Counted from the stretch's first letter, positions 35,804 through 46,246 are shown. The stretch is DNA of 64,000 nucleotides from Paraburkholderia caledonica NBRC 102488 (GCF_000685095.1 NZ_BAYE01000002.1:62001-126000), one strand, 5' to 3'. Translations and numbers: made by a program. Notes: generated by a model not told the origin, from the sequence alone.

Positions 35804-36820
35804 TTATTGAGAAGAAGCGGACCTCGCGATGAAGCGCCGGTCACGCGCCGCGCGCCAGCGCGCAACCAGGTTGGGTATCAGCACCGATGCAAGCAGCAAT
35901 ACGCCGGTGACGATGGTGAGCGTCTCGCTCGAAACGTCGTCGAGCGTCAATGCGTTCTTGAGCACACCGATAATCAGCAGCGACAGCAGCACGCCGATCA
36001 TCGAGCCTCGCCCACCGAAAATGCTCACCCCGCCGAACAGCACCGCTGCGATCACCGACAACTCGAAGCCCTCGCCGTTGTCGCCTCGCGCGCTGGTGAA
36101 ACGCAGCGTGTAGACCACGCCCGCGAGCGCGCTCATCAGACCGGACAGCACGAACAGGCGCAACCTGATCTTCGTGACTTCGATGCCGGAGAACGCGGCG
36201 GCAGTTGGATTGGCGCCGATTGCGTAAAGGCTGCGGCCAAACGCGGTGGATTGCAGCAATACGGTGAACAGCACTGCGCCGACAATCACGATCGCAAACG
36301 GCAACGGGATAAATGTCCCGCCGAGCGTATCCATGCCGAACGCCGTATAGGCCGGGGGAAAATCGGCGACGGCCTGGTCGCCGAGAAGCACGTAGGCGAG
36401 CCCGCGAAAGAGCGCGAGCGTGCCGATGGTTACCGCGAGCGAAGGCAGGTTCAGCTTGACGATCACGAGCCCGTTCAGCAGGCCCGCCAAGGCGCCGGCA
36501 ACCAGTACGAGCGCGATCACTACGGGCATCGGCAAGCCTGTGTGCCACAGCACACCCATCAATGCACTGGAGGCACCGAGTACCGAAGCCACCGACAGAT
36601 CGATTTCAGCGGCAACGATAATCAACGTCATCGGCAGTGCCATCAACGCGATCTCGGTCAGATCCGCCAGCACGTTGCTGAGGTTCGCACCGGTCAGAAA
36701 GACCGGCGACAGCACTCGCCCGAGCGCGATCGACAGAATCAGCACGATCACGAGCAATACTTCCCATTGCAGCGGCGTTTCGCGTTTGCGCGTGAGCAGC
36801 GCGGAATCGGGTTTAGCCAT
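35804..36820 (-). CDS. rhaQ: L-rhamnose ABC transporter permease 2
   Basis: A 338-aa BPD_transp_2 permease with about eight to ten membrane segments. Conserved pieces are LIIVAAEIDLSVASVLG, YAIGANPTAAAFSGIEVTKI and GGVSIFGGRGSMIGV. It overlaps the preceding permease by 8 bp and is 55 bp before the binding protein gene. It forms the channel with RhaP. Confidence 0.9.
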   Translation of the reverse strand: MAKPDSALLTRKRETPLQWEVLLVIVLILSIALGRVLSPVFLTGANLSNVLADLTEIALMALPMTLIIVAAEIDLSVASVLGASSALMGVLWHTGLPMPVVIALVLVAGALAGLLNGLVIVKLNLPSLAVTIGTLALFRGLAYVLLGDQAVADFPPAYTAFGMDTLGGTFIPLPFAIVIVGAVLFTVLLQSTAFGRSLYAIGANPTAAAFSGIEVTKIRLRLFVLSGLMSALAGVVYTLRFTSARGDNGEGFELSVIAAVLFGGVSIFGGRGSMIGVLLSLLIIGVLKNALTLDDVSSETLTIVTGVLLLASVLIPNLVARWRAARDRRFIARSASSQ

Positions 36821-37874
36821 GATCGCGTTTCCTCATCATGCGTTTGGCGACGGAGCGGGCGAGCAACGTATCGGCGGTAATGGCCGCGACGATCAGCGCG
36901 CCTTCGATCGCCTGTTCCCAGAAAGGAGAGACGTGCAGCACGACTAGCGCAATGCTGATCACGCCCAGCACGAGCGCGCCGAGCGTCGCGCCGAGTATCG
37001 TGCCGACGCCGCCCGTGATCGCGACGCTGCCGACCACGGCAGCCGCGACGACCTGTAGTTCGATGCCCTTTGCGGTGCTGGCGTCGACGGTGCCGAAACG
37101 CGCAAGCCACAGTGCGCCCGCGAAACCCGCAATCGCACCGGACAGCAGAAAACCCGCCATGACCCGCCGTTCGACGTTGACGCCCGCGAGACGCGCCGCC
37201 TCGGGATTCGAGCCGATCGCGTAATGCTCACGGCCGCCGCGAAACTGCTTCAGGTAAATAGCGAGAGCAAGCAGCACGACGAGCGCGATGAGCGCAAGCG
37301 TCGGTATGCCGAAGAAGGTGCCGGTCGCAAGCCGCGAAAAGGTATCGGGCAGACTGGTGGCGTTGATCTGTCCGCCGTGCACCCACGCATAATCTGCACC
37401 TCGAAATATATAGAGTGTGGACAGCGTCGCAACGAGCGAAGGCACGCGCCCCACCGCCACGAGCAGCGCGTTGATGCCGCCCGCCACGAGACCGATGCCG
37501 AGCCCCGCCGCGAGCGCGAGGACCACCGGCATCTGCGGAAACGCGACGTACAGGCTGCCCACTGCATAGGCGCTGATGCCGACCGTCGAGCCCACCGACA
37601 GATCGATATGACGCATGAGGATAACCACCGTCATGCCCGCGGTCAGCAGGCTGATGATCGACACATTGAGCAACACGTCGCGCAGATTCTGCAGATTCAG
37701 GAACTGCGGCCTCGCGAGAGCGGTGCCCACGATCAATAGAATCAGCACGACGAAAAGCGTCGTTTCGCGGCTCTTTGCGAGGTTCGCTGCGAAGCCGCCC
37801 GCTGTGGCCGGCGGGCGCTTCGAAGGCGGCGGCGCCTGGACCGGCGCGGGATGAGTCGAAGAATGGCGCATCAT
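36813..37874 (-). CDS. rhaP: L-rhamnose ABC transporter permease 1
   Basis: A 353-aa permease with an unusually long Pro-rich cytoplasmic N-terminus ([20 protein letters not shown]) before the first membrane segment. Family segments are [40 protein letters not shown] and [20 protein letters not shown]. Its start overlaps the ATPase gene by 4 bp. It probably forms a heterodimer with the RhaQ permease. Confidence 0.9.
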   Translation of the reverse strand: MMRHSSTHPAPVQAPPPSKRPPATAGGFAANLAKSRETTLFVVLILLIVGTALARPQFLNLQNLRDVLLNVSIISLLTAGMTVVILMRHIDLSVGSTVGISAYAVGSLYVAFPQMPVVLALAAGLGIGLVAGGINALLVAVGRVPSLVATLSTLYIFRGADYAWVHGGQINATSLPDTFSRLATGTFFGIPTLALIALVVLLALAIYLKQFRGGREHYAIGSNPEAARLAGVNVERRVMAGFLLSGAIAGFAGALWLARFGTVDASTAKGIELQVVAAAVVGSVAITGGVGTILGATLGALVLGVISIALVVLHVSPFWEQAIEGALIVAAITADTLLARSVAKRMMRKRDHG

Positions 37875-39400
37875 GCCGCGTTCCCTAACGGTGGAATCGG
37901 TTGTCCCAGCGCCGCGGCCATGATGCGTTCTTCGTCGGCCCCGGCACGTGCAATGTCCGCACTGATACGCCCCTCGTGCATGACCAGTACCCGGTCGGCC
38001 ATGCCCAGTACCTCCGGCAATTCGCTCGAAATCATCAGCACTGCCATGCCGTCGCGCACCAGCTCGGCAAGCGCGCTATATACCTCCGCTTTCGCGCCGA
38101 CGTCTATACCGCGAGTGGGTTCGTCGATGATCAAAACTTTCGGGTTGGTGGCGAGCCACTTGCCCAGCACGACTTTCTGCTGATTGCCGCCCGACAGCGT
38201 GCCGACCGGCGCGTTGGAATCGCCCGCTTTCAGCCGTAGACGCGTGCCCCAGTGGTTCGCGAGTTGCGTCTCGCTGCGCGTCGTGATGAGACCGTGTCTG
38301 ACGAGACGGCCGAGCACTGTCATCGACGCGTTGCGCGCAATGCTCAACTCCAGCGCGAGCCCTTGCTGCCGGCGGTCTTCCGGTACGAGCGCGAGTCCTG
38401 CGCGCACGGCGGCAGCAGGACTGCCAGCCGCGAGCGGTTTGCCGCCTATCTGGATGTGGCCGTCGTCGAGCGGGTCGATGCCGAAAATCGCACGCGCGAC
38501 TTCGCTGCGACCCGCGCCGACCAGCCCCGCCAGCGCCACGATTTCGCCTGCCCGCACGTCGAAAGAAATGTCCTTGAAAACGCCCACGCGCGTGAGCCCT
38601 CGCACCGACAGACGCACTTCGCCAGGCGGCCTCTCCGCTTTCGGATAGAACGTCTCCAGATCGCGGCCGACCATTTTTGACACGATGGCGTCGGTGTTCA
38701 GATCGGCGGTCATACCGTCGAACACCTTCGCGCCGTCGCGCATGATGGTGACGCGTTGCGTCAGCGCGAAGACTTCGTCGAGACGGTGCGTGATGAAGAG
38801 TATCGCCACGTCGCGCTCGCGCAGCTTGCGCACGATTGCAAAAAGACGTTCCACTTCCGTCAGCGACAAGGCCGCTGTCGGTTCGTCCATGATCAGTACA
38901 TTGGCGTTCAGCGACAACGCCTTTGCGATTTCGATGACTTGCTGATCTGCAATGGACAAGCCGCGCACCAGTTGATCCGCGCGCAGATCCACGCCGAGCG
39001 AGGCGAGCAGTCCGTCTACCTCACGGCGCATCGCGTCGTATTGAATGCGCCCGAACCGGTCGACCGGTTGCCGTCCCATGAAAATGTTTTCGGCGATCGA
39101 GAGGTCGAAGAACAGTGTCGGTTCCTGATAGATCACCGCGAGCCCGGCATCGCGCGCTTGAGCAGGCGTGGCGAAACGGCGCGACACGCCGTCCACCAGA
39201 AGTTCGCCGCTATCCGGCTGATGCACGCCTGCAAGGATCTTCACGAGAGTCGACTTACCCGCGCCGTTCTCGCCGAGCAGCGCATGCACTTCACCCGGCC
39301 ACAGCGAGAGATCGCCGTCCGATAGCGCGCGGACCCGGCCGAACGATTTGCTCGCATGCCGCAATTCGAGCCTCGGCACAGCGGATATAGGTTGCTGCAC
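37871..39400 (-). CDS. rhaT: L-rhamnose ABC transporter ATP-binding protein
   Basis: A 509-aa double ATPase of the CUT2 type. The first domain has [14 protein letters not shown], the degenerate signature [15 protein letters not shown] and [11 protein letters not shown]. The second has [30 protein letters not shown] and [15 protein letters not shown]. It is the first transporter gene and energises uptake of rhamnose. It follows the lactonase gene after about 60 bp on the same strand, so transport and catabolism are co-expressed. Confidence 0.9.
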   Translation of the reverse strand: MQQPISAVPRLELRHASKSFGRVRALSDGDLSLWPGEVHALLGENGAGKSTLVKILAGVHQPDSGELLVDGVSRRFATPAQARDAGLAVIYQEPTLFFDLSIAENIFMGRQPVDRFGRIQYDAMRREVDGLLASLGVDLRADQLVRGLSIADQQVIEIAKALSLNANVLIMDEPTAALSLTEVERLFAIVRKLRERDVAILFITHRLDEVFALTQRVTIMRDGAKVFDGMTADLNTDAIVSKMVGRDLETFYPKAERPPGEVRLSVRGLTRVGVFKDISFDVRAGEIVALAGLVGAGRSEVARAIFGIDPLDDGHIQIGGKPLAAGSPAAAVRAGLALVPEDRRQQGLALELSIARNASMTVLGRLVRHGLITTRSETQLANHWGTRLRLKAGDSNAPVGTLSGGNQQKVVLGKWLATNPKVLIIDEPTRGIDVGAKAEVYSALAELVRDGMAVLMISSELPEVLGMADRVLVMHEGRISADIARAGADEERIMAAALGQPIPPLGNAA

Positions 39401-39461
39401 TGCGTGTCTCCCTCTTTTACGTTACGGCGTGCGCGGCCTGCTTGTGTCCACGCGACCCGCT

Positions 39462-40355
39462 TCAGATGCGATAGAAACGCTCGGCGTTACCGCAAAAGAG
39501 CGCCTCTTTCTCTGCAGCGCTCGCACCTTCGACAATCGTTGCATACGCATGCCACAAACCCGCGTAGGAGCCGAACAAACGATCGACGGGAAAGTTCGAC
39601 GCGAACATTGCGCGCTCGACTCCGAACGTGTCGATCGTTTCGAGCACGTAGGGCCGCAAGCTTTCCACAGTCCACTGATGATCGAACATCGCAAGTCCGC
39701 TGATCTTCACGCAGACGTTCTCGCAATCCGCCAGCATGCGCATGCCGTCGCGCCATGCCCGATAGCCGGCGACGCTGTCGCGATCGACGAACATGCCTGC
39801 GTGGTTGACGGCGAAGCGCGTGTCGCGATGCGCGCGCGCCAACGCCGCGGCCTCTTCCATTTGCGACGGATAAAGTTGGAGGTCGAACGACATGTCGTAA
39901 CGGCGCAGCAACGCAAAGTTCTCACGCCATTGCGGCTCGCGCATGAAATGGCGGCCCACATAGTCGAACAGCCTGTTCTCGTGCACGTTGAGAATCTGCC
40001 GGACGCCACGCGTATTGGCGAACGACGCATGCGCTTCGAGCAACGCGGGCGCATCCGCTGAAGACAGATCCAGCGCGGCGACAATCGCGTTCGGCATGCC
40101 GCGCGATTCTTGACGATCCGCAATGCCTTGCAGCCAGCGCGTTTCCTCGACGGGGTCGGCGGGATCGTGATTCGCTTCCACATGCACGACTTTCTTCACA
40201 TCGATATCCCCGGCTTCGCCGAGCAGATCGGCGAGCAGATAGTCGTGCTTCAGGTCGCGCGCATCGCCAACAAACGACACGCCAGGATTTTCCAGCCACA
40301 GATAGCGATGCGTCTTCAGGTCCCACAAGTGAATATGCGAATCGACAACCTGCAT
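39462..40355 (-). CDS. Amidohydrolase-family lactonase (COG3618, probable L-rhamnonolactonase)
   Basis: A 297-aa TIM-barrel hydrolase. The N-terminus QVVDSHIHLWD carries the HxH metal motif. Later motifs are VKKVVHVEAN, FAVNHAGMFVDRD, VCVKISGLAMFD and FASNFPVDR, all typical of COG3618 lactonases for fucono- and rhamnonolactone. The start at 40355 has GGAGG at good distance. It lies between the mutarotase and the transporter genes, so opening of L-rhamnono-lactone to L-rhamnonate is the natural role. Confidence 0.85.
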   Translation of the reverse strand: MQVVDSHIHLWDLKTHRYLWLENPGVSFVGDARDLKHDYLLADLLGEAGDIDVKKVVHVEANHDPADPVEETRWLQGIADRQESRGMPNAIVAALDLSSADAPALLEAHASFANTRGVRQILNVHENRLFDYVGRHFMREPQWRENFALLRRYDMSFDLQLYPSQMEEAAALARAHRDTRFAVNHAGMFVDRDSVAGYRAWRDGMRMLADCENVCVKISGLAMFDHQWTVESLRPYVLETIDTFGVERAMFASNFPVDRLFGSYAGLWHAYATIVEGASAAEKEALFCGNAERFYRI

Positions 40356-40421
40356 GCGATGCCTCCGTCGTTTCAAGCGTGGAATTCAGCGCGAACGTCA
40401 GCCCGAATGTCGGCCCGAACT

Positions 40422-40745
40422 TCAGCCGAGCGAACTCAGACGAAACACCTGCTCGAGCGGTTGCTGATGCGGCGTGTGGTCCGGCGCTGTATGCATGATG
40501 TCGGCCATGTAATCCCACCATTTGCGCATGACTTCGAGTTCAGAGAGCGCGTCCATCGTGTGATGCGTGGTTCGCGTGAGCACGGCGAATAGATGATCGG
40601 TGCCTGGATCGAAGAAAATCCGGTACTCGCGCACGCCCGCGTTGTGCAACGCGTCAACGAGTTCTGGCCAGATCTGGGCGTGACGGCGCTCGTACTCCTC
40701 GCGCATGCCGGGGTTGAGCACCATCCGGAAAGCGATTGTCTCCAT
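40422..40745 (-). CDS. rhaM: L-rhamnose mutarotase
   Basis: A 107-aa dimeric ferredoxin-fold protein that interconverts alpha and beta rhamnopyranose. It follows the E. coli protein closely in layout: FRMVLNPGMREEYERRHAQI, WPELVDALHNAGVREYRIFF, then MRKWWDYMADIMHTAPDHTP and LEQVFRL. The conserved His and the WW pair are present. It is the first gene of the minus-strand rhamnose operon and is divergent from the LysR gene, with the start at 40745. Confidence 0.92.
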   Translation of the reverse strand: METIAFRMVLNPGMREEYERRHAQIWPELVDALHNAGVREYRIFFDPGTDHLFAVLTRTTHHTMDALSELEVMRKWWDYMADIMHTAPDHTPHQQPLEQVFRLSSLG

Positions 40746-40822
40746 TGCGGCTGTCTCGTCGTTATTGGCGCCTTCGCGGCGAAGCGCCTGCAAAGACTAT
40801 AATTCGTGCGTCGATAGCATCT

Positions 40823-40841
40823 CAATCCGTAGTTGGGATTG
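40823..40841. promoter_or_regulatory. LysR-type operator in the rhaM-LysR divergent region
   Basis: Perfect dyad CAATCC-N7-GGATTG (arms 40823-40828 and 40836-40841), which contains a T-N11-A core (T40826 to A40838), the hallmark of LysR binding sites. It lies 32 bp before the LysR gene and 78 bp from rhaM. A TATAAT sequence at 40798-40803 is close by. Binding by the adjacent regulator is inferred. Confidence 0.6.
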
Positions 40842-40872
40842 GGCGATCCACAAACCGAATCGCACGGCAACC

Positions 40873-41868
40873 ATGAGCCCACTCTCAGCAACCGTCGCAC
40901 TCGTCAATCGGCTCAAGTTCAAGCACCTCGCGCTGCTCGTCGCGCTCGACGACGCGCGCAACCTCCACCAGGCTGCCGAAGCGGTGAACGTTGCACAGCC
41001 GAGCGCCAGCCGCATGTTGGGCGATATCGAAGAAGCGTTCGGCTTTCTGCTGTTCGAGCGCAACGCGCGCGGCATGACGCCCACGCCGCTTGGCGTCGTC
41101 ACGTTGGCCTACGCACGGCGTGCGCTCGCCGAACTCACGCGTTTCGCCGAAGACCTGGAAGTCAAACGGCGCGGCGGACATGGACAGTTGACCGTTGGCG
41201 CGATCATGGGCGCGGCGCCCGACCTGATGGCAATGGCCGTCGCCGCGTTGAAAACCGAAAGCCCGTTGCTGAACGTCCGCATTCTCGGCGAAACCAGCGA
41301 CCAGGTCGTGCAATTGCTGCATCGCCGCGAAGTCGACCTTGCGCTTGGACGACTGACGAGTCCGTTGCAACACAACGATTTCAGTTTCGAGCCGCTCGCG
41401 CGCGAGACCTTGCTGCTCGTCGTGCGCTCGGTGCATCCACTTGCGAGCCGCGCGCGCATGACGTTGCGCGAACTGATCGACTGGCCTTGGGTTGCGCAGC
41501 CGGTGAGCAGTCCGGCGCGCGTGCTGTTCGAGGAAGAACTCGCGCGCGCGGGACTTGCCACGCCGGTCAATCTCACCGAATGCGCGTCGATCTTCGCCAC
41601 ACTGCAGTTGCTGGAAAATTACGATGCGGTGGCAATGCTGCCCGAGTCGGTAGTGCGCGATCATTTGCGCGGCAAGCTGCTCGTCGCGCTGCCGCTCGAG
41701 ATCGGCAAGAGCCTTGCGGGCTTCGGCATTCTCACGCGCAAGGAAGAAACGCTCGCCGAACCCGCGCTGCGCTTCATCGAACTGCTGCGCGGCTTCTCGC
41801 GGCTTCTCGCACGCGAAGATACCGCTGCGTCCGCGCAAGCCGCTGTTGCTTCCGCTCCGGTCAGTTAA
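40873..41868 (+). CDS. LysR-family regulator of the rhamnose cluster
   Basis: A 331-aa LysR protein of the GalR/CbgR-like subgroup: the helix-turn-helix is LHQAAEAVNVAQPSASRMLG, followed by FGFLLFERNARGMTPTPLG. The effector domain begins LTVGAIMGAAPDLMAMAVAA. The gene is central in the rhamnose island and divergent from rhaM. A T-N11-A dyad lies between them. It probably controls both halves of the island. A LysR protein in this role is unusual, because rhamnose genes are usually controlled by AraC or DeoR proteins. Confidence 0.9.
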   Translation: MSPLSATVALVNRLKFKHLALLVALDDARNLHQAAEAVNVAQPSASRMLGDIEEAFGFLLFERNARGMTPTPLGVVTLAYARRALAELTRFAEDLEVKRRGGHGQLTVGAIMGAAPDLMAMAVAALKTESPLLNVRILGETSDQVVQLLHRREVDLALGRLTSPLQHNDFSFEPLARETLLLVVRSVHPLASRARMTLRELIDWPWVAQPVSSPARVLFEEELARAGLATPVNLTECASIFATLQLLENYDAVAMLPESVVRDHLRGKLLVALPLEIGKSLAGFGILTRKEETLAEPALRFIELLRGFSRLLAREDTAASAQAAVASAPVS

Positions 41869-41883
41869 TGTCAGCATCGCGCG

Positions 41884-42666
41884 TCATTGCAGATTGACGA
41901 ACAGGCCGCCGTCCACCAATAACGCCGCGCCCGTCACATAACGCGCGCGGTCGGACGCGAGGAACACCACGCATTCGGCCACGTCTTCGGGACGGCCCAG
42001 CCGGCCCAGCGGAATGCGCTTTTCGAAGTAGGCCTTCTTCGCTTCGTCGGCGAGATCTTCGGCGTTCAAGTCTGTTGCGATCGTGCCGGGCATGACCGAA
42101 TTGCAGCGGATGCCGTACGGTCCTAACGCAACCGCGCATGACTGCATCAGCGAATGAACGCCTGCTTTGGTCGGCGTGTAATGGGTCTGCATGCCGCCGC
42201 CCACCAGCGCGCTGATCGAACTGGTCGCCACAATCGCCCCGCCGGTGCCTTGCGCTTTCATCTGCTGCGCGGCCGCTTGCGTGATGTAGAACGCGCCGTT
42301 CAGATTGACCGCGACTGTGGACTCCAGCACCTCCGCCGGCATGTCCAGAAACGCATGGAACGGACAAATACCTGCGTTGCTCGCGAGCACGTCGACCTTG
42401 CCGAATGCTTCGACGGTCTGACGCACGAGTAGCTGACCCGTTTCGCGCGCGGCAACGTTGCCTTCCACTGCGATCACGCGCCGGCCGAGCGCTTCGATCT
42501 GCTCGACCACTTCCGCGACCGCGGAACGCCGTCCGTACGACGCGTCGTTATCGCCCCAGTAGTTGATTGCCACATCCGCGCCTTCCGTTGCGCACGCGAC
42601 GGCAATCGCGCGGCCAATGCCGCGTGAGCCGCCGGTGACGATCACGACCTTGTCCTTGAGAAGCAC
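41884..42666 (-). CDS. SDR dehydrogenase, probable L-rhamnose 1-dehydrogenase
   Basis: A 260-aa SDR enzyme with TGGSRGIGRAIA, NAGICPFHAF, the Ser in ATSSISAL and the catalytic YTPTK. It is initiated at a GTG (42666) behind AGGAGAG; the upstream open frame lacks homology. In the non-phosphorylating rhamnose pathway an SDR of this kind oxidises L-rhamnose to the lactone with NAD(P). Its placement next to the rhamnonate dehydratase gene supports this, but sequence alone does not prove the substrate. Confidence 0.8.
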   Translation of the reverse strand: MLLKDKVVIVTGGSRGIGRAIAVACATEGADVAINYWGDNDASYGRRSAVAEVVEQIEALGRRVIAVEGNVAARETGQLLVRQTVEAFGKVDVLASNAGICPFHAFLDMPAEVLESTVAVNLNGAFYITQAAAQQMKAQGTGGAIVATSSISALVGGGMQTHYTPTKAGVHSLMQSCAVALGPYGIRCNSVMPGTIATDLNAEDLADEAKKAYFEKRIPLGRLGRPEDVAECVVFLASDRARYVTGAALLVDGGLFVNLQ

Positions 42667-42706
42667 GTCACTCTCCTTTGCTGGGTGATCCTGACTACGG
42701 CAGCCA

Positions 42707-43885
42707 TTAACGCGGATATGGCCGCACCAGCGCACATTCCGGATTGAGCCTCACGCCAAAGCCCGGTGTGTCCGGCACCTTCATTCGTCCATTGACGGGC
42801 ACGGGTTCGTCGAGCAGAAGCGGCGTGAACATGGGCACCACTTCGTCGGCCTTGGGAGCCATCATCAGGAACTCGGAGAAAGGCGAGTTATGACGCGTGA
42901 CGACAAAATGGTAGCTATACACGGACGAACCATGCGGCACCACCATCACGTTATGAGCATCCGCAAGTGCCGATATCTTGATCAACTCGGTAATGCCGCC
43001 GCACCAGCCGACGTCCGGCTGGATCAGATCGCAGCATTGCATTTCGAGCAGCATGCGAAAGCCCCAACGCGTCGCCTCGTGTTCGCCCGTGGACACCATC
43101 ATGCCGCGCGGCACGTTGCGGCGCAGTTCGGCGTAACCCCAGTAGTCGTCGGGCGACAGGCACTCTTCGATCCATTTGAGTCCGTACTCGTGCGCGGCTT
43201 GCGCAAGGCGCGTTGCATACGGCACGTCGAGACTCATCCAGCAGTCGTACATCAGCCAGAAGTCGTCGCCCACGCGACTGCGCATGTCCGCGAGCTTTTC
43301 GAGGTTGAGTTTGAGCCCGGCTTCCCCTTCGGCCGGGCTATGCTGCAACGGCAATTTTCCGCCGATAAAACCCATCTCCTTCGCAAGGTCGGGACGTGCG
43401 CCGGTCGCATAGAACACGAGTTCGTCGCGCACGGGACCGCCCAATAGCTGATACACAGGCTCCTTACGCACCTTCGCGAGCAGATCCCACAAGGCGAGAT
43501 CGACGCCGGAGATCGTATTGAGAACCACGCCTTTGCGCCCGTAGTAAAGCGTGGCGTAGTACATCTGATCCCACATCTTCTCGATGTCGGTCACGAGCTG
43601 ACCTTCAAGAAAACGCGCAAGGTGTTTCTCGACGATGAACGCGCCAATTTCGCCGCCCGTCGTCACTGCGAAGCCGACCGTGCCGTCGCTTGCTTCTATT
43701 TCGACCACGAGCGTGCCCAGCACATTGATGCCGAACGACTGGCGGCTCTGGCGATACTCGGGATAGCGCGCCATCGGCGTGGAGATGTGATCGTCGATCC
43801 AGTGTCCGCCGGGCTGATCGTGGTAGTCCGCGCCGCCGCCGCGGACGATGAAGGCACGCACGTGCCGGATGGTAGGCATGGCCAT
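42707..43885 (-). CDS. rhmD: L-rhamnonate dehydratase (enolase superfamily)
   Basis: A 392-aa enzyme that dehydrates L-rhamnonate to 2-keto-3-deoxy-L-rhamnonate. It closely follows E. coli Rhm[82 protein letters not shown] with the metal-binding Asp, [19 protein letters not shown] and [12 protein letters not shown] with the catalytic His. It is the most specific marker that the island is for rhamnose and not fucose. The start at 43885 has GGAG upstream. Confidence 0.94.
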   Translation of the reverse strand: MAMPTIRHVRAFIVRGGGADYHDQPGGHWIDDHISTPMARYPEYRQSRQSFGINVLGTLVVEIEASDGTVGFAVTTGGEIGAFIVEKHLARFLEGQLVTDIEKMWDQMYYATLYYGRKGVVLNTISGVDLALWDLLAKVRKEPVYQLLGGPVRDELVFYATGARPDLAKEMGFIGGKLPLQHSPAEGEAGLKLNLEKLADMRSRVGDDFWLMYDCWMSLDVPYATRLAQAAHEYGLKWIEECLSPDDYWGYAELRRNVPRGMMVSTGEHEATRWGFRMLLEMQCCDLIQPDVGWCGGITELIKISALADAHNVMVVPHGSSVYSYHFVVTRHNSPFSEFLMMAPKADEVVPMFTPLLLDEPVPVNGRMKVPDTPGFGVRLNPECALVRPYPR

Positions 43886-43935
43886 GAGAGAGGGGCTCCG
43901 TGATAGGCGTCGAACGTGTCGCCGGAAATGTGCCC

Positions 43936-45261
43936 TTAGCGGGCGCGGTGCAGCAAGTCGTGGGTTTTGCCGGGTGCCTGTGCGTGACCACGCAGCAGCG
44001 TGCCGATCAGCAGCGCGGCGATGAGACTCGACGCGCCCAGCACGACCAGTCCCGCAGATGTCGAGGAAAACGCGTGTTCCGCAGCCGTGCGCAAGCTGGG
44101 CGCAATAAAGCCGCCAAGGCTGCCCAGCGAGTTGATCAGCGCGATGCCGCCCGCGGCGGCCGCACCGGTGAGCAGGCGTGTCGGGAACGTCCAGAAGAGC
44201 GGTTGAGCCGCGATGAAGCCGCTCGCCGCGCAACACAACGCAACGAGCCCGATCGCGGGGTCATGAGCGAGGCCCGACACGCCGATGCCAAGACCCGCGA
44301 CGACAAGCAATGCCGACGCCCAGAGGCGGTGTCCGCCCGTGCGATCCGCGCGGCGCGGCACGTACCAGGTCACCACGAGCGCGCACAGCCAGGGCAACGC
44401 CGCGACGAGGCCGACATGAAATCCCACCGTCGTGCCGAGCAGAGCCGCGACTTGTTGCGGCAGATAAAAGATCACGCCGTACACGCTCATTTGAATCAGC
44501 AGATAGATCAGCGAGAGCAGCAGCACGCGACGATCCACCAGTGCGGCGAGAAGGCGATGCGGCCCATGCACGGACGCCGCACGCGCGTCTTCGTCGAGAG
44601 CCGAGCGCAGGGTTGTGCGCTCCTGCTCGTTAAGCCAGCGGGCGTTTTCCGGACGATTGTCGAGATACCAGAACGCCCAGACGCCGACGAGCGTTGCCAG
44701 AATGCCTTCGACGAGAAAAAGCCACTGCCAGCCCGCGAGACCAAACGCGCCATTCAGTTCGAGCAGCAAGCCCGACAATGGACTGCCGAAAATAAACGCC
44801 AACGGTGCGCCGAAATAAAACATGCCGACGGCCCGGGCACGCGCACGCTGCGGAAACCAGTGCGTCAGGTAATAGATCACGCCGGGGAAAAAGCCTGCCT
44901 CCGCAACGCCCAGCAAGAAGCGCAGCGTGTAGAACGTGGTGGCGGTATGAGCGAGACACATTGCTGCCGATACGAGTCCCCATGTCACCATGATGCGGCA
45001 CATCCACGCACGCGCGCCGACACGATGTAGCAGCAGATTACTTGGCACTTCGAACAATGCATAGCCAACAAAGAACACGCCCGCGCCGAATGCGAACGCC
45101 GCGTTCGAGAGCCCCGTGTCGTGTTGCAACGCTTTTTGCGCGAAGCCAATGTTCGCGCGGTCGAGAAACGCCAGCACGTACATCAGCAGCAGGAACGGCA
45201 ACAGCCGGCGCATTACCTTGCTGTTGATCGCCTCGAGTGAAGCGCTCGGATGCGGGTCCAT
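43936..45261 (-). CDS. MFS transporter, anion:cation symporter family
   Basis: A 441-aa permease of about 12 helices. ACS-family features are [18 protein letters not shown] in TM1 and [18 protein letters not shown], plus [23 protein letters not shown] transporters carry organic anions such as hexuronates and sugar acids, so import of L-rhamnonate or a related acid would complement the ABC sugar importer. The start at 45261 follows AAGGAGACG. It lies 50 bp before rhmD on the same strand. Confidence 0.87.
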   Translation of the reverse strand: MDPHPSASLEAINSKVMRRLLPFLLLMYVLAFLDRANIGFAQKALQHDTGLSNAAFAFGAGVFFVGYALFEVPSNLLLHRVGARAWMCRIMVTWGLVSAAMCLAHTATTFYTLRFLLGVAEAGFFPGVIYYLTHWFPQRARARAVGMFYFGAPLAFIFGSPLSGLLLELNGAFGLAGWQWLFLVEGILATLVGVWAFWYLDNRPENARWLNEQERTTLRSALDEDARAASVHGPHRLLAALVDRRVLLLSLIYLLIQMSVYGVIFYLPQQVAALLGTTVGFHVGLVAALPWLCALVVTWYVPRRADRTGGHRLWASALLVVAGLGIGVSGLAHDPAIGLVALCCAASGFIAAQPLFWTFPTRLLTGAAAAGGIALINSLGSLGGFIAPSLRTAAEHAFSSTSAGLVVLGASSLIAALLIGTLLRGHAQAPGKTHDLLHRAR

Positions 45262-45374
45262 GTCGTCTCCTTCGCGCAACTCGCGTTAGCGGCTGCGCGG
45301 TTCTTGTATATCGTGCTGCTTGCGGCTCGTATATTCCGTGGCGCCGTATATCCACGCCACGCCCGCGCGAATGC

Positions 45375-46127
45375 TCAGTAAGTCGCGCGTCCGCCCGACA
45401 GGTCGAATACCGAGCCGGTGCTGAACGCGCAGTCTTCGGATGCGAGCCAAAGAATCAGCGACGCCGCTTCCTCGGGCAACAGGAAACGGTTCATCGGAAT
45501 CTTCGAGAGCATGTAGTCGATGTGCTGCTGCGACATCGAATCGAAAATCTCGGTCTTGGCCGCAGCGGGCGTGACCGCGTTGACGAGAATGTTCTTCGTC
45601 GCAAGCTCTTTGCCGAGCGATTTCGTGAGGCCGATCAGCCCCGCCTTCGAAGCGCTGTAATGCGAGGCGTTCGGGTTGCCCTCCTTGCCCGCCACCGACG
45701 CGATGTTCACGATCCGTCCATAGCCCTGCTTCAGCATCTGCGGAACGACCGCGCGGCACGTGAGGTACGGGCCGATCAGATTTACGTCGATCACGCGGCG
45801 CCAGACGTCCGGCTCCAGTTCCCACGTGGTGCCGTTGCCGCCAGTAATGCCCGCACAGTTGACCAGTACGTCGATCGCGCCGTGATCGGCGAGGGTCCGT
45901 TCGACAGCTTGCGCCACCGCCGATTCCTGTGTGAGTTCGACGGTCACTGCCGTCACCTTGCCGAGTTCGCTGAGCTCGCGCTCACTGCGCGCGAGACGTT
46001 CGGCGTCGACGTCCCAAAGCGCGACCGACGCGCCCGATTGCAGCGCCCGTTGCGCTACCGCGTAGCCGATGCCGCGAGCGCCACCGGTAATGGCGACAAC
46101 GCGTCCGTCCAGATCGATTCGATTCAT
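45375..46127 (-). CDS. SDR dehydrogenase, probable 2-keto-3-deoxy-L-rhamnonate dehydrogenase
   Basis: A 250-aa SDR enzyme: ITGGARGIGYAVAQRAL, NCAGITGGNGT, Ser in VNIASVAGKEGN and catalytic YSASKAGLIGLTKSLGKELA. It is the first gene of the MFS-rhmD-SDR unit, with AGGAGAC before the ATG. Proteins like it oxidise the C4 hydroxyl of 2-keto-3-deoxy-rhamnonate or -fuconate in the oxidative branch. That assignment rests on position. The hydrolase that should act next is not in the window. Confidence 0.78.
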   Translation of the reverse strand: MNRIDLDGRVVAITGGARGIGYAVAQRALQSGASVALWDVDAERLARSERELSELGKVTAVTVELTQESAVAQAVERTLADHGAIDVLVNCAGITGGNGTTWELEPDVWRRVIDVNLIGPYLTCRAVVPQMLKQGYGRIVNIASVAGKEGNPNASHYSASKAGLIGLTKSLGKELATKNILVNAVTPAAAKTEIFDSMSQQHIDYMLSKIPMNRFLLPEEAASLILWLASEDCAFSTGSVFDLSGGRATY

Positions 46128-46227
46128 TTGTGTCTCCTGTCGCACGGTTCACGCGCGCCCAAGTTGTTGTAGCCGTTAGCGTCCGTGTTGCGCTTCACGT
46201 CAATATACGAGCGACGCGATGCCTCGA

Positions 46228-46246
46228 CAATCCGAGAATGGGAAAG
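46228..46246. promoter_or_regulatory. Second LysR-type dyad, upstream of the SDR-MFS-rhmD unit
   Basis: CAATCC (46228-46233), 7 bp, then GGAAAG (46241-46246): the left arm and spacing are identical to the site at 40823 and the right arm matches in 4 of 6 bases. It lies 101 bp before the SDR start. It is a candidate second site for the same LysR regulator. Confidence 0.35.

Noticed and set aside
34741..46127. L-fucose instead of L-rhamnose island
   Set aside because: COG3618 lactonases and SDRs occur in fucose clusters too, but the dehydratase matches RhmD closely and the mutarotase and binding protein are of the rhamnose type.
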